DNA of 60,000 nt from Symbiodinium natans (GCA_905221605.1 CAJNDS010000447.1:442501-502500), one strand, 5' to 3'; counted from the first letter of the stretch, positions 45,445 to 54,714 are shown. The notes: generated by a model from the letters alone, not told the origin. Numbers and translations: made by a program.

Positions 45445-46070
45445 TTATAGGGTTTAGGGTTTAGGGTTTAGGGTTTAGGGTTTAGGGTTTAGGGTTTAGG
45501 GTTTAGGGTTTAGGGTTTAGGGTGTGGAGTTTGGAGTTTGGAGGAGGTTCAGGGTTCAGGGTTTAGGGTGCAGGGGTGTTTGTGCACAGGGGGTTCCGGT
45601 GAAAGCTCTAGTTGAGCACGACGGGGGCTGGCGTCCTGTTCCTTTTTGCTGGTCTCCTGCCCCTGTTCCAACGGGGGCACCCTCAACCCTGAACCCTACT
45701 AAACCCTAAGCCCTAGGCCCTAAGCCCTAAACCCTAAACCCTAACCCCTAAACCCAAAAAACCCTAAGACCAAAAAACCCTAAGCCCAAAAAACCTTAAA
45801 CCCTAAACCCTAAACCCTAAACCCTCAAACCTAAGCCCAAAAAACCCTAAACCCTAAACCCTAACCCCTAAAACCGTAAACTCTAAGTTTGGGGTCTAAA
45901 TTTGCTCTACGAAGCCCGAAATCTGCTCTGCAGTCCAACCCTCTCCCTGAACTATTCAACTCCAAAGCCGAAGCCCCAAGCTAGGTTTAGGGTTTAGGGT
46001 TTGGGGTTTGGGGTTTCGGGTTTGGGGTTTAGGGTTTAGGATTTAGGGTTTATCGCCACCGCGCGGTTCC
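45445..46070. repeat. TTTAGGG array, CCCTAAA/CCCAAAA array, G array
   Basis: G at 45445-45580; C with AAAAAACCCTAAG variants at 45690-45880; G/TTTGGGG at 45985-46050. The island 45933-45975 (after GCTCTGCAG, reading NPLPELFNSKAEAP) is a possible exon. Confidence 0.9.
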
Positions 46071-46145
46071 TCGGACGAGGCGGCCGGCTCGGCTGGCGGC
46101 TCCGCCAGTGCCAAAGACGTGGCAGCAGGAGGTTCGGGGGTGCAG
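46056..46145 (+). CDS. Candidate exon, unassigned
   Basis: One frame reads PPRGSSDEAAGSAGGSASAK, then DVAAGGSGVQ, up to a GCAG|GTTTAGG border. Low complexity, Gly/Ala/Ser-rich; the other two frames are also open, so frame choice is uncertain. Confidence 0.3.
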
Positions 46146-46940
46146 GTTTAGGGTTTAGGGTTTGGGGTTTAGGGTTTAGGGTTGAGGGCTACTAGGACCC
46201 AGAGTAGGCCCTTGTTCCCTTTCTTGAGGGTTCAGGTTCCCTTATCAGATCATTCAGACAGAACGGGCACACTTTGTTTCCTAGGTTCCTCTTGGGTCTG
46301 GGAATTGGGGTTGCGGGGTTCTGAATGATGGTGTTTACAAGCTTGAGGGTTTAGGGTTTAGGGTTTAGGGTTTAGGGTTTAGGTTTAAAGCAGTTTCGGA
46401 GCTTTGGGATTTCAGGGTTTACGGTTGGGGCCCAAATGGGTCTTAGGGGGCGTGGATATTGAGGGTACAACAAACAGCAAATCCCTAACCCCCTGACCCC
46501 ACTAAATCCCAGGCCCTAAGCCTGAAACCTTCAACCCTAACCCTGACCCTAACCCCTAAACCCTAAACTGGCCCTAAACCCTAACCCTAAACCCTAAACC
46601 CTAAACCCTAAACCCTAAACCCTAAACCCTAAACCCTAAACCCTAAACCCTAAACCCTAAACCCTAAACCCTAAACCCTAAACCCTAAACCCTAAACCCT
46701 AAAACTTAAACCCTAAACCCTAAACCCTAAACCCTAAACCCTAAACCCTAAACCCTAAACCCTAAACCCTAAACCCTAAACCCTAAACCCTAAACCCTAA
46801 ACCTTATCACATGCCCGATTGAATGCACCTCAGCTGCTGTTCTTGCTCGTCTTAGCTGGTGACGTGGCTTGAGCATCTGCCAGGGGTTTAGGGTTTAGGG
46901 TTTAGGGTTTAGGGTTTAGGGTTTAGGGTTTAGGGTTTGG
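46146..46940. repeat. G arrays, single-copy piece, long C array, G array
   Basis: G at 46146-46185 and 46348-46390; C at 46530-46805 (near perfect); G at 46885-46940. The island 46830-46880 after GCACCTCAG reads LLFLLVLAGDVA, possibly hydrophobic coding sequence. Confidence 0.95.
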
Positions 46941-46954
46941 ACTAGAAGCCAAAC

Positions 46955-47006
46955 CTGCTTGCGGCAGCACGGCCCTCCATCCCAGTCCAGCTTACGGTGC
47001 CACTCG
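46955..47006 (-). CDS. Candidate minus-strand exon, unassigned
   Basis: On minus it lies between TTAAGTTACAG and a GTTTGG donor and reads EWHRKLDWDGGPCCRKQ. Composition and both borders are good. No family recognised. Confidence 0.4.
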
Positions 47007-47433
47007 CTGTAACTTAAGCCCCTAAACTCTAGACCCAGAAACAGTGAAAGCCTTTAAGCCCGAAAGGCCCTTAAAGCCCTACTGACGTACTAACCGCCTG
47101 AACCCGAAACCCTAAACCCTGAACACAGAGTTTCAAGTTCGGGCGTCGACGAAAGGCAGACACCAGATCAGGCATGCGCTAGGTAGGCCTTTGGTATGTC
47201 TATACAGGGGTCGTCTTGAACATCATCTTATAATTTCTAGTACCCTCAATCTCTATACAATCCTTATAAGGGCAAACAAATGTAGTTCGTAGAGGGCCCC
47301 CCAAAACCTACCCCAGTATATTCCTCCGGGTGTAAGATGATCAAGCCCTAAACTCTTTGACCCGAAACCCTGAAATAAGCCCTCTACCTCCAGAAGCCCG
47401 CAAGCCCTTACAACAGCCCCAAGACCCTATGCA
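47007..47433. other. Single-copy stretch with scattered CCCTAAA units
   Basis: A few isolated repeats at 47100-47125. No supported gene up to the copia fragment. Confidence 0.4.
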
Positions 47434-47736
47434 TTGTTAAGTGGAGAGACGGTTGTGGTTGGGCTTGAGGTGCTGGTAGCACCGGTGAAGTTCAATTTGC
47501 TGAGCGTCGGCAAGCTTCCCAACAAGGGCTGGGAAGTGACAGTTCCGCGTCGAGGCATTCTATTTCAGGTTGATAAGAGTGGAGGTGTAAGTGTGGATGG
47601 CCGCTTTCCAGAGTGGTGCAGCAGCCCGTTCAAGCCGTGCAGCCACGTGTTCGTGAAGGAACTGTGTTTTTGGCGTGCGGAGCCACAAAGATCAGCAGCA
47701 GCTCGCAGGAGAACCCGGGCGAGATCAAGACCCTGA
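47434..47736 (+). mobile_element. Ty1/copia polyprotein fragment
   Basis: About 70 codons with VEVLVAPVKFNLLSVGKL-like text (exact words: VLVAPVKFNLLSVGKLPN, then KGWEVTVPRRGILFQVDKSG). In copia polyproteins an NLLSVGxL motif, followed by a G-hydrophobic strand, lies between the aspartic protease and the GAG-pre-integrase zinc segment. No ATG, protease core or integrase is present, so this is a fragment. The last 25 codons (RSAAARRRTRARSRP) are probably not part of it. A (GT)n run follows at 47776-47822. Confidence 0.6.
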
Positions 47737-47775
47737 ACCCTAAAACTCTAAAACCCTGGAGGGTTCAGGGCTCCG

Positions 47776-47822
47776 TGTGTGTGTGTGTGTGTTGTGTGTG
47801 TGTGTGTGTGCGTGCGTGTGTG
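47776..47822. repeat. (GT)n microsatellite
   Basis: GT dinucleotides with a single TT interruption, ending in CGTGCGTGTG. Confidence 0.95.
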
Positions 47823-47914
47823 GGCATTTGCTTGTTTAGGGCCGCTTTGATTTGGACAGGGTCGAACCCAAAACGATCTCCAGTCTAGGGTCCGAGCCTC
47901 AGGTTTTTTGGTGT

Positions 47915-48293
47915 AGTTTAGGGTTCAATGGTGAGGATGTGAGGATGTGAGGGTTTAGGGTTTAGGGTTTAGGGTTCAATGGTTTAGGATGTGAGGGTTT
48001 AGGGTTTCCCAGCTCGCCCCGCCAGGACAAAGCCCGGGCGGAGACGCGCTGCTGGGGCAGACGCTGCAGCTTTGATCACCAGGCCCAGCTCTCTAAGGAT
48101 TAGTGCTGGGTAGTGTTTGGGGAGATTTTTTTAAATGTACCCTCTTCCCCTTGTAAGGGAACCTCTTCAGGCCTATTCATCAATGATCTTAAGTGACCTT
48201 CAAAAGGGTTTGAAGCACCACTCAGTTAGGGTTCTCGGCATTTAGGGTTTGGGGCTTGGGGCTTTGTGGTGCTTTACTGTAACTTTAGATCCT
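47915..48293. repeat. TTTAGGG units and single-copy sequence
   Basis: Short G arrays with GGTGAGGATGTGA interruptions to 48010; an island open in two frames (for example DKARAETRCWGRRCSFDHQA) at 48030-48105; then AT-richer sequence with nothing recognisable. Confidence 0.7.
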
Positions 48294-48385
48294 TAGCCTT
48301 TTTGGGCTTATTTGGTTTCTTAATAAGGCAGCTCGAAATTAGCCTTTTTGGGTTCATTAGGTTTCTTAACAAGGCAGCTAAAGAT
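48294..48385. repeat. 46-bp tandem duplication
   Basis: TAGCCTTTTTGGGCTTATTT-type unit (48294) is repeated at 48340 with few changes: shared words TAGCCTTTTTGGG, GGTTTCTTAA and AAGGCAGCT. Confidence 0.85.
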
Positions 48386-48569
48386 TGAATTTATAGCTAC
48401 CCTGCTAATTGCAGCAAAGAGGGCTTCTCCGTTGGGGTGTGTTGTAGTTGTCGGCGCCTTGCGTGCGCCTGAGACCCCCAAACCGTTAACCCACAGCTAG
48501 GTGAGCTTGGGGGTTCTGAGGGGTAATGCAGGGGCTACTTAAGGTAAAGAGGGACTAAATAAGGGTAAA

Positions 48570-48624
48570 TATAATTTTTTCTATATATATATAAACATAT
48601 ATAGAAACACATACATACATACAT

Positions 48625-48664
<40 letters not shown>

Positions 48665-48665
48665 G
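48570..48665. repeat. AT and GA microsatellites
   Basis: TATATATATA near 48583, three CATA units, then about 16 GA units (48631-48662). The 64-codon minus frame here is a shadow. Confidence 0.95.
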
Positions 48666-48734
48666 TGATTCAGAGGGTTTATACCCGCGAATTAGAGTAA
48701 GGGTTCCTTCCAGGGGTCCCTCCTTCTCTCCCTT

Positions 48735-48845
48735 ACCCAGAGACTCCAAAACGCCTTAATTAAGGGATATACCTTAAATCATATGAGTGTTCCTATTACA
48801 AAATAAGGGATATTCCTTAATCAAGGGGTTTTGGAGTCTCTGGGT
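48735..48845. mobile_element. MITE-like element with 31-bp TIRs
   Basis: The left ACCCAGAGACTCCAAAAC and right GTTTTGGAGTCTCTGGGT ends are exact inverted repeats; extended through CCTTAATTAAGG / CCTTAATCAAGG they reach 31 bp with three mismatches. 111 bp in total, AT-rich interior, no ORF. I see only this copy in the window. Confidence 0.8.
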
Positions 48846-48917
48846 AGTGCAGACTTGCTGGAAGACCCCTGAAGCCCTGTCTGCCTTAGCTCCGGAGGCT
48901 TGCAGCACTTGCCTTCG

Positions 48918-49310
48918 GTTTAGGGTTTAGGGTTTAGGGTTTTAGGGTTTAGGGTTTTAGGGTTTAGGGTTTAGGGTTTAGGGTTTAGGGTTTAGGGTTT
49001 TAGGGTTTAGGGTTTAGGGTTTAGGGTTTAGGGTTTAGGGTTTAGGGTTTAGGGTTTAGGGTTTAGGGTTTAGGGTTTAGGGTTTAGGGTTTAGGGTCGT
49101 GTGCTTGTTGCCAAGTGAGGCTTGGGTAGGTGGCTACCAGCCCACGCTTTGCAAACAATGAACCTCTCCAAGTGTATGACCCTAAACCCTAAACCCTAAA
49201 CCCTAAACCCTGAACCCTAAACCCTAAACCCTAAACCCTAAACCCTAAACCCTAAACCCTAAACCCTAAACCCTAAACCCTAAACCCTAAACCCCTAAAC
49301 GGGTAAGGGT
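48918..49310. repeat. Long TTTAGGG array (with TTTTAGGG) and CCCTAAA array
   Basis: G at 48918-49097, C at 49170-49300, with 70 bp of single-copy sequence between. Confidence 0.97.
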
Positions 49311-49900
49311 CCCAACAGCCCCCCTCACAGCATCGCAGTCAGGGTTCCGGGTTTAGAGTTTCGGGTTTAAGACGTCTTCGTCAGCCGGAGGCTGAGGCGA
49401 ATTCGAATAAGTCCTTCTGTCCACCAGTGGGTACCTGAACCTTAAACCCTAAACCCTAAACCCTGAACCTTAAGCCCTAAACCCTAAACCCTAGGCCCTA
49501 AGCCCTAAACCCTAGGCCCTAAGCCCTGAGCCCTAAGCTCTAAGCCCTAAATCCTAGCCATCCGTTGCAGGCTGGGCCCGCGACCAGTTTAGTGTGCGTG
49601 CGCGGGGCACCTCAGGAGTCTGTAGTTGCAGGGTTTAGGGTTTAGGGTTTAGGGTTTTAGGTTTTAGGGTTTACGGGCTTCATGGTTTGGGTTTCAGGGT
49701 TCAGGCTTCTTTTTCACCGGGACCCTAGACCACGAGCTTGTGCCTCATAGGGAAACATCATCCAGGGGAGCAGCACTAGAACCACCCGAATCCCCAAGCC
49801 CTAAAACCAAGATCCAGACTGGGGAAGTGCCGGAAGCAGCAGAGACAAACGACGTTTCACTGTGCGCTGCACCCGTGGCGTGGAGAATCCTCCTGCCGGG
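49311..49900. repeat. Short arrays and islands
   Basis: C with CCCTAGG/CCCTAAG at 49440-49555, G at 49630-49675. Island 49571-49620 after CCGTTGCAG is open in two frames (AGWARDQFSVRARGTSG). A hairpin TTCGTCAGCC/GGCTGAGGCGAA lies at 49377-49402. The stretch 49690-49900 is open in several frames on both strands (for example EVPEAAETNDVSLCAAPVAW); it may contain an exon but frame cannot be chosen. Confidence 0.6.
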
Positions 49901-50060
49901 GCAGCAACCCTGAGCCCTCGAACCCTTGAACCCTCGCACCTTTGAACCCTCAAACCCTCAAACCCTCAAACCCTCAAACCCTCAAACCCTAAACCCTAAA
50001 CCCTAAACCCTAAACCCTAAACCCTTAAGCCCTAAACCCTGAAAGCCTACAGCCCTAAAC
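49901..50060. repeat. CCCTCAAA octamers and CCCTAAA array
   Basis: Six CCCTCAAA octamers lead into standard heptamers. Confidence 0.95.
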
Positions 50061-50062
50061 CT

Positions 50063-50140
50063 CGCAAGCGCCATGCACCCTACATGAGCCGTGAAGACCC
50101 CAGCTCGAAGCGCGCTATGCATCCCGCTTTATTTAAAAGG
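50063..50140 (+). CDS. Candidate exon, unassigned
   Basis: Reads RKRHAPYMSREDPSSKRAMH, then PALFKR, in a C-left, G-right island. Basic and polar. Borders are not sharp. Confidence 0.35.
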
Positions 50141-50436
50141 GTTTCGGGTTGAGGGCCTTAGGGTTCAGGGTTCAGGGTTTAGGGTTTAGGGTTTAGGGTT
50201 CACCCGAGACCCTATGCCCTAAACCCTCATACCTGCATCCCGAAACTGAATACTGCAGAGGTTCCATCCCTCGGTTCTTTCGACCTGAAGCCCTACGTAG
50301 TATGAGCCCAGGGCCTACACCCTAAACCCTGAACCCTCTAAACCCCAAGCCCTAAGCCCTAAGCCCTAAGCCCTAAACCCTAAACCCTAAACCCTAAACC
50401 CTACACCCTAAACCCTGAACCCTAAAGCTCCAACAG
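50141..50436. repeat. TTTAGGG array, island and CCCTAAA array
   Basis: G at 50145-50205, C at 50320-50425. The island 50215-50315 is open in two frames (PETEYCRGSIPRFFRPEALR, or KLNTAEVPSLGSFDLKPYVV). Confidence 0.85.
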
Positions 50437-50515
50437 CTACGTTTTCAACGAACCACGCAGCGACAGCACAAGTGGCTGCAACCTCCTGATTCCCAAAGAA
50501 AGGGGCGGTGCCTAG
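50437..50515 (+). CDS. Candidate terminal exon with stop, unassigned
   Basis: After GCTCCAACAG; reads YVFNEPRSDSTSGCNLLIPK, then ERGGA and TAG 50513-50515. C array left, G array right. Another frame through the same island is also open (LRFQRTTQRQHKWLQPPDSQ). Confidence 0.4.
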
Positions 50516-50549
50516 CTTCCCACATGAGGGTTTACGACAATCAGCGGTT

Positions 50550-51000
50550 CAAGGTTTAGGGTTTAGGGTTTGGGGTTTAGGGTTTAGGGTTTAGGGTTTG
50601 GGGTTTAGGGTTTAGGGTTTAGGGTTATTTGGGGCCCCTGACATAGACCCCTAAACAGTAGGAGCCCCTTTTAATGAGGACCCCCAAGAAGGTACCCCTG
50701 TCGTAACTTGCCAAATGGTGTATAGGGTCGGGTCTCGGATGTAGGAACCCTAGGCAGGAACCCTATATTCTTCCCGGACCCGAAAGCCCTGCAAGCCCCA
50801 AACTGCAGGCTTAGGGCTTTGGGGGTTTAAGGGTTGAGTGGGTTTTGGCCTAGGGGTCCAGCGGTCTAGGATTTTGGGATTTAGGGTTTAGGGTTTAGGG
50901 TGTAGGGCTTGGATCCCTACACCCCAAACCCTAATCCCTGAACCCTGAACCCTAAACCCTAATCCCTGAACCCTAAACCCTAAACCCTAAACCCGAAGTT
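50550..51000. repeat. G arrays, family B copy, C array
   Basis: G at 50550-50625 and 50870-50910; family B words (GAGGACCCCCAAGAAGGTAC, CCCCT) at 50630-50720; C at 50925-50998. Confidence 0.85.
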
Positions 51001-51045
51001 TTTGAGAACCAGGAGGGCTCGTATCACCGGATGCCAGCCGCAGGA
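51001..51045 (+). CDS. Candidate 45-bp exon, unassigned
   Basis: Reads FENQEGSYHRMPAAG to a GT donor (GGA|GTAACC), phase 0; the frame continues open to 51075 (VTKAMPSGGF). The acceptor may be the AG at 51011-51012 or lie at the array border. Confidence 0.4.
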
Positions 51046-51164
51046 GTAACCAAAGCGATGCCCAGTGGCGGATTTAGGGTTTAGAGCTCCGGGTAGTCTA
51101 AACCGTCAAGGCTGTCACATTTACATGCTTCGGTGCTACAATGTTCAAGGGGTTCTTGGGGCCC

Positions 51165-51205
51165 TAAACCCTAAACCCTAAACCCCAAACCCTGAACCCT
51201 AAACC

Positions 51206-51237
<32 letters not shown>

Positions 51238-51300
51238 ACCCTAAACCCTAAAGCCTAAACCCTAAACCCTAAACCCTAAACCCTAAACCCTAAACGTAAG
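51165..51300. repeat. CCCTAAA/CCCTCAA array
   Basis: Standard units with six CCCTCAA units in a row. Confidence 0.97.
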
Positions 51301-51390
51301 TACTTGGGGCTCCTTGCGCTGGGCTCGCCGATGGCGAAGACGGAGCCTGCAGACGTGGCAGCGTTTGCCGCGAATGTGTTTAGCTTGTAG
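51301..51390 (+). CDS. Candidate terminal exon with stop, unassigned
   Basis: After ACGTAAG; 29 codons YLGLLALGSPMAKTEPADVA, then AFAANVFSL and TAG 51388-51390. Amphipathic, clearly protein-like, with a C array directly upstream. One of the best unassigned islands. Confidence 0.5.
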   Translation, partial: YLGLLALGSPMAKTEPADVAAFAANVFSL

Positions 51391-52136
51391 GAGGCATAGG
51401 ATTCTAAATCCTAAACCCTAAACCTGAAGCCCTACACTCTAAACCCTATTCTTTGTTGCTCATGGGCAGAGAGGTCTTGAGTAAGTTATCAATCAACTAA
51501 ACCCTAAGCCCTAGGCTCTAGGCCCTAGGCCCTGACCCCTGACCCCTAACCCCTACCTACAGGGTCACTGCTTAGGTTGTTGAAAGCTTTCTTCTAACCT
51601 CACCTCTCGAGGTCAGCGTAGGTTTTCGGCAACTCTAAACCCCGGCCACTGACCACTTAACCCTACACTCTACACCCTAAACTCTAAACCCCAAACCGCT
51701 AAACCCTTAGCCCTAGACCACCCGGGCTATTGGATTAAGTTTGGGGTGTTGCAAGGGCCTTGGAGCAGATGAACACTAATTCATGGGGTTTAGGGTTTAG
51801 GGTTTAGGATTTGGGGTTTAGGGTTTAGGGGTTAGGGTTTCGCCCCTCGGCTTAGGGGGTATATCGTGGTTGCAACCTAAGAACCTTCACCTGATGCGAG
51901 TGAGCGAGTGGGGTTGGGGGTTGCAGCTAGGGTTTAGGGTTTAGGGTTTAGGGTCTAGGGCTTAGGGTCTAGGGTCTAGGGTTTAGGGTTTAGGGTCTAG
52001 GGTTTAGGGTTTAGGGTCACCAGGGCTTAGGGTTTAGGGTCTAGGGCTTAGGGTCTAGGGTCTAGGGTTTAGGGTTTAGGGTCTAGGGTCCGGATGTGAT
52101 GAATTGGGGTTTGGCTTGAGATCACGTCTGTCTCAG
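51391..52136. repeat. Decayed C units, single-copy pieces, duplicated G array
   Basis: Scattered C units to 51720. From 51785 G arrays; a 52-bp pattern of TCTAGGG/CTTAGGG/TTTAGGG units at 51951-52002 recurs unit by unit at 52037-52088. No supported gene in 51400-51780. Confidence 0.85.
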
Positions 52137-52205
52137 GCCTGTACGAGTGGCTGACCGTCCGTCTTATCATCGCAGGATTTCAAGGAGGACCCCACACACA
52201 AAAAA
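52137..52205 (+). CDS. Candidate exon, unassigned
   Basis: After TCTGTCTCAG; reads LYEWLTVRLIIAGFQGGPHT, then QKKR. An internal ATCGCAG|GATTTC could be another acceptor with frame DFKEDPTHKKS and a GT donor at about 52211. Confidence 0.4.
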
Positions 52206-52209
52206 AGCG

Positions 52210-52342
52210 GTTTAGAGTTTCTGGGGTTAGTGTTTAGGCGTTTAGAGGGTTTATAGGGTTTATGGGGTTTAGTCGTTCAGGGTTTAGGGTTTGGGGGTTT
52301 AGGGTTGTAGGATTTAGTGTTTAGGGTTTAGGGTTTAGGGTT
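52210..52342. repeat. Decayed TTTAGGG units
   Basis: G-type units with many single-base changes. Confidence 0.85.
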
Positions 52343-52468
52343 AAAAAAGACACCAAGGGAAGGATTATGAAGGGGCGATTAACTAAGGAAGTGTTCGGGG
52401 AAGTGTTGAGGGATGTTAGGCTCCCATCCAGGCCTACTCTTGCTCTATTATTTGTCCCTCTGAATCTG
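52343..52468 (+). CDS. Candidate 126-bp exon, unassigned
   Basis: Forty-two codons: KKDTKGRIMKGRLTKEVFGE, VLRDVRLPSRPTLALLFVPL and NL, to a GT donor (CTG|GTGGGT) that opens a G array. The basic start and hydrophobic end are protein-like. G arrays on both sides; no acceptor is certain. Confidence 0.45.
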
Positions 52469-52469
52469 G

Positions 52470-52580
52470 TGGGTTTAGGGTTTAGGGTTTAGGGTTTAGG
52501 GTTTGGGGTTTGGGGTTTGGGGTTTAGGGTTTAGGGTTTAGGGTTTAGGGTTTAGGGTTTAGGGTTTAGGGTTTAGGGTT
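52470..52580. repeat. TTTAGGG/TTTGGGG array
   Basis: G-rich heptamers. Confidence 0.97.
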
Positions 52581-52597
52581 AGCGGTGGGATCTTGCG

Positions 52598-52747
52598 ATG
52601 ACAGCTCAGACGCCTCTGGGCTTGGCAGTCGCCGTGCAGATTTGGCCAGCGCCGCGCAAGAAAGTCGATTGCCGGCAGGCCGGCACCAGGGGAGCCAGAA
52701 GTGTTGCTGAAAGTCCTGGTCCCCTCCTTTGGGGTGCCAGTGCCTAG
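52598..52747 (+). CDS. Unassigned 49-codon ORF
   Basis: ATG 52598 to TAG 52745-52747: MTAQTPLGLAVAVQIWPAPR, then KKVDCRQAGTRGARSVAE. A second frame is open from the AG of CTTGGCAG. GC-rich, so chance is not excluded. Confidence 0.3.
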   Translation: MTAQTPLGLAVAVQIWPAPRKKVDCRQAGTRGARSVAESPGPLLWGASA

Positions 52748-53173
52748 GGTCTAGGGTTTAGGGTTTAAGGTTTAGGGTTGAGTGTTGAGGGCTCAGGGAA
52801 ACCCAAAGCCTTGAACAAACCCGAACCTTAAACTCGAAACCCTAACTCCCAAATTTCGTGAAAGACAAGTTCGTGAACCCAGTACCGCATTGGCCAAGTT
52901 AGCCCTACCCGAAACCTCTAGACCGTCAAACCTGAGATTGACGCCCATAAGATGAGGTTTGGGGTCAGGGTTTCGGGTTTGGGTTTAGATAACACTCCAA
53001 ACCCTAAACCCCAAACCCTACAGTACAGCCTAAACCCCAAACCCTAACTAAGCCCTAAACCCGAAACCCGAAACGCTAGACCCGAAACCCTACAGCCCTA
53101 AACCCTAAACCCTAAACCCTAAACCCTAAACCCTAAACCCTACACCCTAAACCCTATAGGGTTAGAGCATCGG
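52748..53173. repeat. Decayed G and C units, CCCTAAA array
   Basis: G at 52748-52795, decayed C at 52800-52850, C at 53000-53158. The piece 52850-52990 holds nothing recognisable. Confidence 0.8.
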
Positions 53174-53236
53174 GCCCCCCAAGAAGGGATCGTGCCTCCG
53201 AGCAGCACCGGCGGAATGGACGGAGGAGGAGCGCAG
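53174..53236 (+). CDS. Candidate exon, unassigned
   Basis: Reads APQEGIVPPSSTGGMDGGGA and Q to a consensus-like donor CAG|GTGAGG. C array left, decayed G units right. Gly/Pro-rich. Confidence 0.4.
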
Positions 53237-53259
53237 GTGAGGAAAGCGCATCTCACGCG

Positions 53260-53572
53260 CCAGGGTTGAGGGTTTGAGGTTTAGGGTTCAGTCAGGGTTC
53301 AGGGTTGGGGTTTAGGGTTTGCGGTTGAGGACTTTCAGGATTTAGGGTTTGAGGGCTTGGGGTTTAAGACTTTCAGGGTTTAGGGTTTAGGGTGTTGGGG
53401 TGTTGGGGTCTGGGGTTTGGGTTTAAGACTTTCGGCATTTCAGGTTTCAGACTTCAGGGTTTCAGGGTTTAGTGTTTAAGACAGTCAGCTATTTTGCTTA
53501 ATAACCCCCCAAACAATGCTTAATGAAAATCCCTACATTGCCCTTATAAGGAGGATTATTAGGGAGTTCTTA
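53260..53572. repeat. Decayed TTTAGGG units
   Basis: Strongly diverged G-type units with AAGACTTTCAGG interruptions repeated three times (53335, 53370, 53430). AT-richer single-copy sequence from 53480. Confidence 0.75.
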
Positions 53573-53920
53573 AGCAATCAGTAGTTGAGAGTTTCCGGGT
53601 ATAGGGTAAACCCTAAACCCTAAACCCTAAACCCTAAACCCTAAACCCTAAACCCTAAACCCTAAACCCTAAACCCTAAACCCTAAACCCTAAACCCTAA
53701 ACCCTAAACCCTAAACCTAACCCTAAACCCTAAACCCTAAACCCTAAACCCTAAACCCTAAACCCTAAACCCTAAACCCTAAACCCTAAACCCTAAACCC
53801 TAAACCCTAAACCCTAAACCCTAAACCCTAAACCCTAAACCCTAAACCCTAAACCCTACACCCTAAACCCTAAACCCTAAACCCTAAACCCTAAACCCTA
53901 AACCCTTCAGCAATCAGTAG
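53573..53920. repeat. CCCTAAA array bracketed by a 12-bp direct repeat
   Basis: AGCAATCAGTAG at 53573-53584 and again at 53909-53920. Between them about 300 bp of nearly perfect CCCTAAA units (53608-53906) preceded by 23 bp of unique or G-type sequence. Confidence 0.9.
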
Positions 53921-53997
53921 GGTCGAGGGTTTGGGGGATTTCGGGTTAAGACTGTCGAGTCTCCCTTTCGAGCGCTCAGGCTTAGCTACTGGACTTT

Positions 53998-54129
53998 GGG
54001 ATGATCCCCCTTATACTACCAGTCCTTAATAGGGATTAGGGTTTAGAGTTTCGGGTTTCGGGTTTAGGGTTTGGGGTCGGGTTTACTAGAGTCCTATTAA
54101 GGACTGTTAGTACAAGGGGGAGCATCCCA
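53998..54129. mobile_element. MITE-like family C copy with a telomeric core
   Basis: The left TIR TGGGATGATCCCCCTTATAC..AGTCCTTAATAGG is matched inverted by CCTATTAAGGACTGTTAGTA..AGGGGGAGCATCCCA at the right, about 40 bp with few mismatches. The 48-bp core is TTTAGGG/TTTCGGG-type repeat. Confidence 0.75.
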
Positions 54130-54322
54130 AACCGGACTGCTTGACCCCACAATTATGGTTGACTGGGGCCACTTCATTCGGGTCCAGGGTTTAGGCTCTA
54201 GGTTCGGGTTTAGGGTATGAAGAATAGTTTCAGGCTCAGGGTTTCGGGTTTGAGGTTTAGGGTTTAGGGTTTAGGGATGAGGGGTGGGATGTTTCGGCAT
54301 CCTCTTCCGTCTCTGCACGTAG
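54130..54322. repeat. Decayed TTTAGGG units
   Basis: G-type units at 54180-54285. Confidence 0.85.
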
Positions 54323-54373
54323 CTCGCTAACGACACTTACCGGCTGCCGCGGGGCTCGCTTGACGTGCAGTAA
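54323..54373 (+). CDS. Candidate terminal exon with stop, unassigned
   Basis: After CTGCACGTAG; reads LANDTYRLPRGSLDVQ and TAA 54371-54373. Protein-like, G units left and C array right. Confidence 0.4.
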   Translation, partial: LANDTYRLPRGSLDVQ

Positions 54374-54379
54374 CCATAA

Positions 54380-54644
54380 ATCCTATACCCTAACCTAAAC
54401 CCTAAACCCTAAACCCTAAACCCTGAACCCTGAACCCTAAACCCTAAACCCTAAACCCTAAACCCTAAACCCTAAACCTCAAACCCCAAACCCCAAACCC
54501 CAAACCCAAAACCCTAAACCCTAGACCCTAAACCCTAAACCCTATACCCTAAACCCTAAACCCTAGACCCTAAACCCTGAACCCTGAACCCTGAACCCTA
54601 AACCCTAAACCCAAGCCCTAAACCCTAAACCCTAACCCCGTAAC
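54380..54644. repeat. CCCTAAA array with CCCCAAA block
   Basis: Long C array with four CCCCAAA units near 54485-54510 and CCCTGAA units near 54570. Confidence 0.97.
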
Positions 54645-54698
54645 CTGAAGCAGGCCCAAAGGAGGCTTCTTCAAGTGTTGTTTGATCCTGCAGTGTAG
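54645..54698 (+). CDS. Candidate terminal exon with stop, unassigned
   Basis: Reads LKQAQRRLLQVLFDPAV and TAG 54696-54698, helix-like. C array directly left; family A element 17 bp to the right. Confidence 0.4.
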   Translation: MKQAQRRLLQVLFDPAV

Positions 54699-54714
54699 GC
54701 CTCCACCCTAAATC

